7,641 nt of DNA from Rickettsiales bacterium (lineage in GTDB: Bacteria; Pseudomonadota; Alphaproteobacteria; Rickettsiales; UBA998). The notes below the pieces were generated by a model. The model was not told the origin of the DNA and did no database searches. It saw nothing but the letters and a program-made list of their open reading frames with translations. Below, piece by piece: positions 1 to 5,685 of this stretch. The stretch covers positions 1 to 7,641 of the forward strand of contig JAIEPI010000038.1 of NCBI GenBank assembly GCA_019749855.1. The letters run 5' to 3'. Position numbers and translations under genes: made by a program. How positions within the stretch are numbered: position 1 is the stretch's first letter; the number at the start of each line of letters is the position of its first letter.

Positions 1-555
1 CAGATGGCAGCGATTAATGCAATTCGCCAGATTACGCAGGCGCGCCGTGTCCGCAGAAATGATATTGAGGTCAGCGCCCAGCGTATGGCCGTACATATTG
101 AGTGGATCACGAATACCGCGAGCACCATCCAGACGATATTCTACCGGAAAACAATGGATGAGGGTGCGCTGTCCGTCTTGGACGGTTGAATAGCCTTCTC
201 GCATTAAGTCACTAATGTCAGGCTCACTCACACCTTCACCGGCGATTTCAAGATCAACACCCATCAAATGCGATACCACGTCGGGGCCAGACACATTGAC
301 AACGATATTTTCAATGGTCACACCGGCCATTTGTTCAGCCGCATGCACCGCGGACAGGATGGATTCTTCCAGCTCACGCGCACTGATCACACGCCCGTTC
401 TTCATGCCACGCGCCAGCTGATGCCCAATGCCAATAATGCGCAGATTCTCTTCCTCATCCTCTTCGGCAATCAGGCAGGCAACTTTACAGGTGCCTATAT
501 CTAAAACGGCCACGCTGCCTTTGCGGCCACGAATGGACTGGTAAGGTCGATACAT
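1..555 (-). CDS. ftsA: Cell division protein FtsA, N-terminal 185 residues (3' end outside window)
   Basis: FtsA is an actin-like ATPase that tethers FtsZ to the inner membrane and recruits later divisome proteins. I translated the minus strand from the ATG at 555; the frame stays open to base 1. The product begins MYRPYQSIRG and carries the actin-family phosphate-1 motif DIGTCK (residues 19-24). An SHS2/1C-like region follows, with VNVSGPDVVSH (about 87-97), and the family-typical GIRDPLNMYG (147-156), which resembles the GI.NPVGM.G stretch of other FtsA proteins. The C-terminal half and the membrane-binding amphipathic helix lie beyond the window. The start is well supported: AGGAGGTG lies 6 bases upstream, inside the end of ftsQ, and the ftsQ stop codon is only 3 bp before the ATG, so the two genes are probably translationally coupled. 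Identification is confident from motifs and position after ftsQ. Confidence 0.95.
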   Translation of the reverse strand, partial: MYRPYQSIRGRKGSVAVLDIGTCKVACLIAEEDEEENLRIIGIGHQLARGMKNGRVISARELEESILSAVHAAEQMAGVTIENIVVNVSGPDVVSHLMGVDLEIAGEGVSEPDISDLMREGYSTVQDGQRTLIHCFPVEYRLDGARGIRDPLNMYGHTLGADLNIISADTARLRNLANCINRCHL

Positions 556-558
556 TCT

Positions 559-1419
559 CTACACCTCCTGCGCCGGTCCGCCCGCCTTCTTTGGCGACTC
601 TTCCGGTGTCAGGCGTATAAAAACGCGCTCCTTCAGACGAAAGTCAATGGCGGAGATGGCTTTCTCCATTATTTTCTTCTCTTGTTTCCACTGTGCAAGT
701 TTTTGCAACGCTTGTGAGGGGTCCTCTTCTGGCAATAAAACTTTTACCCCATTTTTCAGCCGCAGATCCCAGCGCCTTCCGCCAACACGCACGGCTGAGG
801 TCACATCTGCCACTAATGAGTGCTGATCATTCAGCAAGTGGAAGAGTTCCGGCAAGTGCTTAGGCGCATCGACACCGACAACCACCATCAGATGTTTGTA
901 TGCCTCAGGCTGCTCTTTTTCCAGAACCTTTCCGTCCGCATCCACCACACGCAGAATCTGATTATTCTGCCAGACAGCCACCGGCACGCGCTCCTGCAAC
1001 TGCACAAACAAACGATCGGGCAGACGTCGCTCCACTGTCGCATGACGCACAGTGCTAATGGCTTCTAGTTGCGTGCGAATATCAGACAGTGACGCCGAAA
1101 AAATAGAGTGCCCCTGCACCATACCGATCGCATTTTTAATGAGGGCAACGTCTGTTTTGTCACGGCCCGTCACCTCAATTTGATTGAGACGGAAGCCACT
1201 GGATGCCATGAGCGAATCGACGGATTCACCAAATGCCATGCCAGCACGCGCCACCAGATCCAGCGAGTAAATCTTCCAGCTACCACCCACCAGCAGCACC
1301 ATGCCCAGAAACATACAAACCGCCATTGTCCAGCGCCGCGCCTGCGCCACACGCTTTCGCGCCGCTTTGGTACGTGACGCTTGACGACTGGTACGTTGCC
1401 GTTGAGTGGCTTTTGCCAT
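559..1419 (-). CDS. ftsQ: Cell division protein FtsQ
   Basis: FtsQ is a bitopic inner-membrane divisome protein that links early cytoplasmic division proteins with the FtsB/FtsL and FtsW/FtsI septal synthesis machinery. The 286-residue product has the expected order: a very basic cytoplasmic tail rich in Arg and Lys (1-30), one transmembrane helix (about 31-52), a periplasmic POTRA domain (about 75-144, starting near FRLNQIEVTG and including RRLPDRLFVQLQER), then the beta domain ending in AIDFRLKERVFIRL (about 257-270). That last stretch resembles the D.RLPDR..VRL signature of alphaproteobacterial FtsQ. A Lys- and Pro-rich tail follows. The ATG at 1419 lies 8 bp after the ddl stop, with only a weak AGGA overlapping that stop, so translation probably depends on ddl. 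Its own stop is 3 bp before ftsA. Length is normal for the family. Confidence 0.94.
   Translation of the reverse strand: MAKATQRQRTSRQASRTKAARKRVAQARRWTMAVCMFLGMVLLVGGSWKIYSLDLVARAGMAFGESVDSLMASSGFRLNQIEVTGRDKTDVALIKNAIGMVQGHSIFSASLSDIRTQLEAISTVRHATVERRLPDRLFVQLQERVPVAVWQNNQILRVVDADGKVLEKEQPEAYKHLMVVVGVDAPKHLPELFHLLNDQHSLVADVTSAVRVGGRRWDLRLKNGVKVLLPEEDPSQALQKLAQWKQEKKIMEKAISAIDFRLKERVFIRLTPEESPKKAGGPAQEV
562..569 (-). promoter_or_regulatory. Strong Shine-Dalgarno site for ftsA within the 3' end of ftsQ
   Basis: The minus strand reads AGGAGGTG, a near-complete anti-16S match, 6 bases before the ftsA ATG at 555. It lies within the last codons of ftsQ, so ftsA appears to have its own strong ribosome binding site, unlike ftsQ and murC, whose sites are weak. 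This fits FtsA being needed in larger amounts than FtsQ, which is an inference. Confidence 0.8.
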
Positions 1420-1427
1420 AATTGATC

Positions 1428-2357
1428 CTAGTTATTATCCAGTCGCGCACTTTCAATGAGGCGCTTAACGACTTCATTATAGGTGATCTCGCGGTGCGCC
1501 GCAATTTCTGGCACCAGCGAGAGTGGGGTCATCCCAGGCTGTGTGTTGGTCTCCAGCAAGTAAAACAGGCCTTCGCCCAGCTTTGTATCGTCATAGCGAA
1601 AGTCCGAGCGTGTGACACCACGGCAACCAAGCGCGCGGTGAGCACGCACTGCAAGCTGGCACACCTGCTCATACTCCGCAGCGCCGAGGGGTGCCGGCAT
1701 GAGATGTTCGGCGCGACCAGCGGTATATTTCGCTTCATAATCATAGAATTCACCAATCGGTTTAATCTCGATGGCACCAAGCGCTTCCGCTTCACCGTGC
1801 GAGGTATCAAGGACGGCCACCTGTATCTCACGGCCAGGGATGTAGATCTCCACCAGAAGCTCCTGCTCAGGCTTTATTTTCTGTTGCAGAAGCTCAAGCT
1901 CCTGCTGCGTGTGAATAATATAAACACCGACGCTGGAACCATTGTTTGGCAGTTTAGCGACAACAGGCAACGGAAAAGGACACTCGGCCAACAACGCGGC
2001 AAAGCGCATCACCTCACCTTGCGCACAGCGCAAGCCTGCTGCGGCGAAAATACGCTTGGCCGCAGGCTTATCCATCGCCAATGCAGAGGCAAGCACACCC
2101 GAATGCGTGTAGGGAATTTTTAACAACTCAAGCAGCCCCTGAATGCAGCCATCTTCGCCCCATTGCCCGTGCAATGCGTTGAAAACCACATCTGGTTTTA
2201 ACTCCGTGAGACGCACCGCAATATCAGGCTGCACATCAATGACGCTCACCTGATAGCCCAATTGATTCAGCGCCTTTTCGACGCCTGATCCCGTCGAGAG
2301 CGACACCTCACGCTCCGCTGACCAACCACCTTTTAATAAAGCCACATGTTTTTTCAT
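1428..2357 (-). CDS. ddl: D-alanine--D-alanine ligase
   Basis: Ddl is a cytoplasmic ATP-grasp enzyme that joins two D-alanines into the dipeptide MurF adds to the peptidoglycan precursor. The 309-residue product matches the DdlB length. Visible motifs are KGGWSAEREVSL with Glu15 at the position of the substrate-binding Glu of E. coli DdlB, HGQWGEDG (about 64-71), NNGSSVGV for the ATP-binding loop, FYDYEAKY for the omega-loop region, TRSDFRYD, and ETNTQPGMT holding the Mg-binding Glu and Asn. All key residues seem present. I chose the ATG at 2357 because it gives the canonical N terminus MKKHVALLKGG. An in-frame TTG at 2405 would add 16 unconserved residues. AGGA lies about 11 bases upstream, slightly far. 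The gene follows murB after 51 bp and precedes ftsQ by 8 bp, so it sits inside one transcription unit. Confidence 0.95.
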   Translation of the reverse strand: MKKHVALLKGGWSAEREVSLSTGSGVEKALNQLGYQVSVIDVQPDIAVRLTELKPDVVFNALHGQWGEDGCIQGLLELLKIPYTHSGVLASALAMDKPAAKRIFAAAGLRCAQGEVMRFAALLAECPFPLPVVAKLPNNGSSVGVYIIHTQQELELLQQKIKPEQELLVEIYIPGREIQVAVLDTSHGEAEALGAIEIKPIGEFYDYEAKYTAGRAEHLMPAPLGAAEYEQVCQLAVRAHRALGCRGVTRSDFRYDDTKLGEGLFYLLETNTQPGMTPLSLVPEIAAHREITYNEVVKRLIESARLDNN

Positions 2358-2408
2358 GGTTTTCGTGATCCTACATTCTTGTGTTATTCCACCGTGAAGA
2401 CGCAAAAA

Positions 2409-3365
2409 TCATAGCGTGCCCTCAACATGTATGCCAGCCAGCGCTCGTCCAATACGCTTGATTTCCCATTGCAGCTCTACACCGCTGGCTAATTTCACAC
2501 GGCGACGCACCTCCTCACCCAGCGCTTCAATATCAGCGGCACTCGCCGCGCCATGATTCAACAAAAAATTTGTGTGCTTTTCAGAAACTTGCGCACCGCC
2601 AATACGCAAGCCACGACAACCCGCTTCATCGACCAGCTGCCATGCTTTGTGCCCCACCGGATTGGTGAAGGTACTGCCGCCGGTGCGGGCTTTGATAGGC
2701 TGCGCCTGCTGGCGATCTTCTGCAATTTTTTCCATGCGCGTGATGATCACTTCTGACGCCGTCTCTTCACCCTGTAAGACGGCCTCGGTAAAAATCCACC
2801 CTTCAGGTAAGCCGCTATGGCGGTACGAAAAGCCGATTTGCTCAGGCTGCAAATGATGCCGGTGGCCGTCTGGATCAAGCGCCACGGCTTCCACCAGCAC
2901 ATCTTTGGTCTCGCGCCCATAGGCGCCGGCATTCATCGCCAAGGCACCACCAATGGTACCCGGAATCCCACTCAGAAACTCGAGACCGCCGATGCTCTGC
3001 TCAAGCGCAAACTGCGCCAGATTCAAATCCAACGCGGCGGCACCCACGCGAATACGATCTCCATCCTCGCGCTTCATGCCAGCGAAGCCGCGACCAAGCC
3101 GCACTACCACGCCCTCGATGCCGCCATCACGCACCAGCAGATTGGAGCCAACACCGAGAACGAAATAGGGTAGTTCAGCCGGTCGCTGTTGTAAAAAAAC
3201 GGCCAGATCATCCGCGTCTTCCGGCACAAACAGCCAATCCGCCGGCCCACCGACCTGAAACCAGCAACGCTTTGCCAGCACCACCTGCTCGCGCAGACGG
3301 CCACGCAACTGCGCCGCAAGCGCAGCCATGGGTTCAATGAATGAGAGAGATCGTGCGGATTCCAT
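2409..3365 (-). CDS. murB: UDP-N-acetylenolpyruvoylglucosamine reductase MurB
   Basis: MurB is the FAD- and NADPH-dependent cytoplasmic enzyme that reduces UDP-GlcNAc-enolpyruvate to UDP-MurNAc. The 318-residue protein shows the FAD-domain stretches GVGSNLLVRDGG (71-82) and SGIPGTIGGALAMNAGAYG (132-150), the active-site arginine in SYRHSG (Arg182), the proton-donor serine in GGSTF (Ser231) and the catalytic Glu in EIKRIG (Glu301). The compact YRHS form without the type I insertion points to a type II enzyme. The ATG at 3365 is the first start after an in-frame TAA nine bases upstream. The best Shine-Dalgarno-like AGGAG is about 17 bases away, so Met13 (3329) remains an alternative start. In most alphaproteobacteria murB directly follows murC; here the TPR-like gene lies 35 bp upstream and two opposing genes separate it from murC, so it probably depends on a promoter near the TPR gene. 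Confidence 0.95.
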   Translation of the reverse strand: MESARSLSFIEPMAALAAQLRGRLREQVVLAKRCWFQVGGPADWLFVPEDADDLAVFLQQRPAELPYFVLGVGSNLLVRDGGIEGVVVRLGRGFAGMKREDGDRIRVGAAALDLNLAQFALEQSIGGLEFLSGIPGTIGGALAMNAGAYGRETKDVLVEAVALDPDGHRHHLQPEQIGFSYRHSGLPEGWIFTEAVLQGEETASEVIITRMEKIAEDRQQAQPIKARTGGSTFTNPVGHKAWQLVDEAGCRGLRIGGAQVSEKHTNFLLNHGAASAADIEALGEEVRRRVKLASGVELQWEIKRIGRALAGIHVEGTL

Positions 3366-3400
3366 TGCGCTAGATTAGCAGGCTCCTGCGCGAAGTGCTA

Positions 3401-4108
3401 TCACGTTTGCACCGATTCAAGCGATCGCAATTGCTTAGTGGCCCAGCTATTCGTGCGATCCAGATTCAACCCGCGCCGCAGATCATTTTTGGCTAACGCA
3501 TCCTCACCTTGCTCCATGAACAAAGAGGCACGTAGCCACCACGGTTGTGCGGCTAGCCGGTGATAGGCCTGATGCGTGGCATCGCAACACTTCGTTGCAT
3601 CTTCATAGGCCAAAAAGGCTGAATCACCCATGCTATTCTCAGCCTGCAGACGTTTTTCAAACAGCTCGCTCTGTAAGCTCACCCCATCACACGACGCCAT
3701 GTTGCACCATGCCTGCCAGCTGAGCGCCTCTGTGTAGGGCGGAATTTCATCCGAGACTTGCTGTTGGGCGGCGCACAGTCCCGCATGGGCCGAGGTATTA
3801 TCATGATGCAGGAACAACGCCCGTGAGAAATTCTGCGTGGCCATGGCGTAATGCTTTTCCGCTAGATAGAGCGCCCCCACGGCCGTGTGCAGGCCAGACT
3901 CCAAGAAATGATACTGCGGATGCCACAGGGCGCTGAGGCGAATGGCCTCGGACGCGCATTCAATGGCCGGCTCCGACTCACCCGCTTGCATGTGCTGCTG
4001 CGCCTTGTTCATCATTGGATGCCATTGCGCGCAGGCCAGCGCAAGCGAGCCGTCGAGCGACTCTACATCGCTACTATCGATCATTAAACTTTGCAGATTC
4101 AACGGCAT
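3401..4108 (-). CDS. TPR-like protein of unknown function, upstream of murB
   Basis: I do not recognise a named family. The 235-residue product has no signal peptide or membrane helix and looks cytosolic and helical. Three segments resemble tetratricopeptide repeats: about 31-63 (ending AIECASEAIRLSAL), 72-105 (GALYLAEKHYAMA then FSRALFLHHDN) and 188-221 (WWLRASLFMEQGEDALA then DLRRGLNLDRTN). It is rich in Cys and Trp for its size. TPR arrays bind other proteins, so an adaptor role is possible, but no partner is evident apart from neighbours murB and genes A and B. An ATG two codons upstream (4114) is possible. I prefer 4108 because the truncated copy at 4830-4961 has its ATG at the equivalent position and no start codon at the other, and because this makes both divergent spacers exactly 92 bp. 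No clear Shine-Dalgarno is seen. The 35-bp gap to murB suggests co-transcription. Confidence 0.75.
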   Translation of the reverse strand: MPLNLQSLMIDSSDVESLDGSLALACAQWHPMMNKAQQHMQAGESEPAIECASEAIRLSALWHPQYHFLESGLHTAVGALYLAEKHYAMATQNFSRALFLHHDNTSAHAGLCAAQQQVSDEIPPYTEALSWQAWCNMASCDGVSLQSELFEKRLQAENSMGDSAFLAYEDATKCCDATHQAYHRLAAQPWWLRASLFMEQGEDALAKNDLRRGLNLDRTNSWATKQLRSLESVQT

Positions 4109-4200
4109 GAACATTCAAAATCGTCACAAAACCTTCACTTTTATATCAAAATAGAACTGATTATACGAACTTCATTAGAAACAATACATGGAGTTTACAC
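4109..4200. promoter_or_regulatory. Divergent promoter region between the TPR-like gene and gene A
   Basis: This 92-bp AT-rich spacer separates two divergent starts, so promoters for both directions should lie in or near it. The minus strand has a perfect -10-like TATAAT at 4160-4165 without a convincing -35 at normal spacing. Compared without gaps to the paralogous spacer at 4962-5053, about 52% of bases match, and matches cluster in three blocks: ACTTTTAT (4137-4144), ATTATAC (4160-4166) and GGAGTTT (4190-4196). The last is the Shine-Dalgarno of gene A, 7 bases before its ATG. By position this would also be the main promoter region for the TPR-murB-ddl-ftsQ-ftsA block. Spacer function is inference; the shared blocks are seen directly. 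Confidence 0.5.
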
Positions 4201-4806
4201 ATGACCTTTGCCAGATGGGATATTCCAAGCGCGGCTCCCCAAGCGACTGCTGCTAACGCAACAGGAGGCCATGTGGCAGCGCTGGAAGCAAAAAAACAAG
4301 CGCGCCCACCCAGTAATGAGCCGCTAACGGTGGCCGATATTCAACTGCTCCTGAAGTGCACCAAGAAGGGTGCTCTTGATGAAGTGCACGTTACAACTCC
4401 GACTGAGGGTTTAAACATAGGCGAGATTGATTACGGAAAACATATGATGACCGACCTCGTTCGAGCAGATTTACACCGTAGTTTCAAGTTAGAAGCCCTG
4501 CGTGATGGAACAAGCCCTAAGACACGCGGAGAGTTATCTGCATCACTCGATAAAGCCATAGAAAGATTTTTTGATGTTTTAAAAACAATTGGTTGGCCAC
4601 GCACTCAGACAAGTCTAGAAAATTTTGAGAATGCTATACTAGACTGCGGCCATGCGCCTTCTCTGAGTGTGCCAAAGGTGCCAAAAGTCAGCGCTGAGGA
4701 TCAGGGGGTTATCTACCTCAGAGAATATGCGGTGCAACTACGTGACATGGTCATGAACTCGCTACCCCAACATGTGTGCGAAGTGCCTGGCTACAAAGTG
4801 GGCTAA
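4201..4806 (+). CDS. Orphan-family protein A (paralogue of gene B), function unknown
   Basis: I do not recognise this family. The 201-residue product has no signal peptide or membrane segment and looks soluble. Residues 1-40 are Ala-, Pro- and Gln-rich and probably flexible. TGGHVAALEAKKQ (21-33) and RPPSNEPLTVADI (35-47) are nearly identical to gene B. A helical core contains SFKLEAL and GTSPKTRGEL (94-112), then comes a variable linker (about 128-170) and a conserved tail, YLREYAVQLRD then VMNSLPQHVCE (172-194). The ATG is preceded by GGAG with 7-base spacing. The gene runs against the dcw strand, divergent from the TPR-like gene and convergent with its truncated copy, ending 23 bp from it. 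Base composition is visibly AT-richer than the flanking mur genes. The paralogue supports it being a real gene. Its place in a cell wall cluster hints at an envelope or division link but proves nothing. Confidence 0.8.
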   Translation: MTFARWDIPSAAPQATAANATGGHVAALEAKKQARPPSNEPLTVADIQLLLKCTKKGALDEVHVTTPTEGLNIGEIDYGKHMMTDLVRADLHRSFKLEALRDGTSPKTRGELSASLDKAIERFFDVLKTIGWPRTQTSLENFENAILDCGHAPSLSVPKVPKVSAEDQGVIYLREYAVQLRDMVMNSLPQHVCEVPGYKVG

Positions 4807-4829
4807 ACTTCCGTCAGTGAGGCGGCGAA

Positions 4830-4961
4830 CTAACCCGCTTGCCCCTGCTGCTGCGCCTTGTGCATCAGTGGCTGCCACTGCGCGCAGGCGAGCATGGGCG
4901 AGCCGTCCAGCGACTCTAAGTCATAACTATCATTGATTAAAAATTGAAAAGGCGGCGGCAT
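4830..4961 (-). pseudogene. Truncated duplicate of the TPR-like gene (43-codon 5' remnant)
   Basis: Read on the minus strand from the ATG at 4961, this gives 43 residues that align without gaps to residues 1-43 of the TPR-like protein, with 28 identical, including ESLDGS and ACAQW. DNA identity over the matching 129 bp is about 78% by my count. The reading frame is intact but ends at a TAG where the full gene continues for about 190 more codons. The bases around that stop match the end of murC, not the TPR gene, so the stop was supplied by the duplication junction. The fragment holds only the N-terminal lead and the start of the first repeat, so it is probably a relic. Its open frame and conserved start leave room for expression as a microprotein or a regulatory leader. 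Confidence 0.75.
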
Positions 4962-5053
4962 AACAACCAGATATTGTCATAAATAATTAACTTTTATTTT
5001 TTTACTTCGTTCATTATACCGCTTTTAACAAAAATTAAATGAGGAGTTTCATT
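4962..5053. promoter_or_regulatory. Divergent promoter region between the truncated TPR copy and gene B
   Basis: This is the second copy of the 92-bp spacer, exactly as long as the one at 4109-4200. The shared blocks fall at the same offsets: ACTTTTAT (4990-4997), ATTATAC (5013-5019, giving minus-strand TATAAT at 5013-5018) and GGAGTTT (5043-5049). The last is the Shine-Dalgarno that fixes the start of gene B at 5054. The intervening bases have diverged freely. Retained blocks in otherwise diverged sequence suggest promoter or operator function, probably for gene B. Whether the minus-strand signal still matters is unclear, because the gene it would serve is truncated. Confidence 0.45.
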
Positions 5054-5662
5054 ATGATCATTCCTGATTGGACTGAAAGAGATCGCACCGGCAATGGCAT
5101 AGGCGCCAACCCAACAGGAGGCCATGTGGCAGCGCTTGACGCAAAAAAACAGGTGCGCCCACCCAGTAATGAGCTGCTAACGGTGGCCGATATCAGTGCA
5201 GTTTTTGATTGTGTATTTGATGATATTTTTGGAAGCATAAGTATCACCGCTGCCCCAAATCACCTGGACAACGCAAAAATATGGCTTGGCAGACATAGCC
5301 TCATAAGTCTTTTTGAAAGACAACTAAAAGATAGTTTTGGCCTGAATGCCCTAAAGAATGGGACAACCCCTAAGACTCGTAGAGAATTGAATGGTCATCT
5401 TCAGAGTGCAATAGACAAATACTTTGCGGTTGTCACTAACCAGAGTGACGCGGATCAAAAAAACATCCCCCCACAAGATGACACAAAATTGAGCGAAGTA
5501 AATGAGCTTCTGAAAATTGAGGCTCGCTATCAAAACGCTCCATTAAAAATGAACGAGGCAGAAGCATCTTATCTCAGAGAATATGCGGGGCAATTGCGTG
5601 ACACGGTCATGAACTCGCTACCAAAGCATGTCTGCGAAATGTCTGGCTACGAAGTAGGCTAA
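5054..5662 (+). CDS. Orphan-family protein B (paralogue of gene A), function unknown
   Basis: The 202-residue product aligns to protein A without gaps up to about residue 127. Residues 21-47 match at 24 of 27 positions and the last 30 residues at 24 of 30, while residues 48-127 match at only about 26 of 80. Core motifs shared with A are SFGLNAL and GTTPKTRREL (94-112). The linker (about 128-170) is charged and unrelated in sequence. No signal peptide, membrane helix or known catalytic motif is visible. An in-frame ATG at 5039 would add five residues, but it lies upstream of the Shine-Dalgarno GAGGAG (5041-5046), which is 7 bases from the ATG at 5054; the chosen start also puts TGGHVAAL at residue 21 in both paralogues. 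The centre of the gene is markedly AT-rich, for example 5201-5240. The gene is convergent with murC, stop codons 23 bp apart. Function unknown. Confidence 0.8.
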   Translation: MIIPDWTERDRTGNGIGANPTGGHVAALDAKKQVRPPSNELLTVADISAVFDCVFDDIFGSISITAAPNHLDNAKIWLGRHSLISLFERQLKDSFGLNALKNGTTPKTRRELNGHLQSAIDKYFAVVTNQSDADQKNIPPQDDTKLSEVNELLKIEARYQNAPLKMNEAEASYLREYAGQLRDTVMNSLPKHVCEMSGYEVG

Positions 5663-5685
5663 ACTGCCATCATTGGGGCGACGAA

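Larger units (their letters stand above)
3980..4835. repeat. Tandem duplication, copy 1 (TPR 5' end, divergent spacer, gene A, murC-end-like tail)
   Basis: Copy 1 of a diverged direct repeat of about 855 bp. It runs from the ACCCGCTTGC inside the TPR-like gene, through the 92-bp spacer and gene A, to the sequence GAACTAACC at 4827-4835, which matches the end of murC at 5683-5691. Similarity is uneven along the unit: about 78% in the TPR part, about 52% in the spacer, 94% over 4260-4340 and about 85% over 4714-4835, with a much more diverged middle of gene A. Percentages are hand counts. Confidence 0.75.

Noticed and set aside
1422..2123. Long plus-strand open frame of 233 codons opposite ddl
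   Set aside because: It is fully antisense to a confidently identified ddl, has no recognisable motif, and is a by-product of codon bias on the other strand.
2358..2405. Possible 16-residue N-terminal extension of Ddl from a TTG at 2405
   Set aside because: The extension does not resemble Ddl N termini, and starting at the ATG at 2357 gives the canonical beginning with Glu15 in the expected place.
3378..3389. Inverted repeat GCAGG-CT-CCTGC between the TPR-like gene and murB
   Set aside because: The stem is 5 bp with a 2-base loop and no T run follows, so it is neither a credible terminator nor a clear operator.
5039..5053. In-frame ATG at 5039 as start of gene B
   Set aside because: It lies upstream of the Shine-Dalgarno GAGGAG, breaks the residue-for-residue alignment with protein A and destroys the matching 92-bp spacer.
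3401..5662. Insert as a mobile element, or A/B with the TPR gene as a toxin-antitoxin module
   Set aside because: No transposase, integrase, terminal inverted repeats or attachment-site duplications are seen. A, B and the TPR protein are larger than typical toxin-antitoxin partners, are divergent rather than in a bicistron, and show no known toxin or DNA-binding motif.
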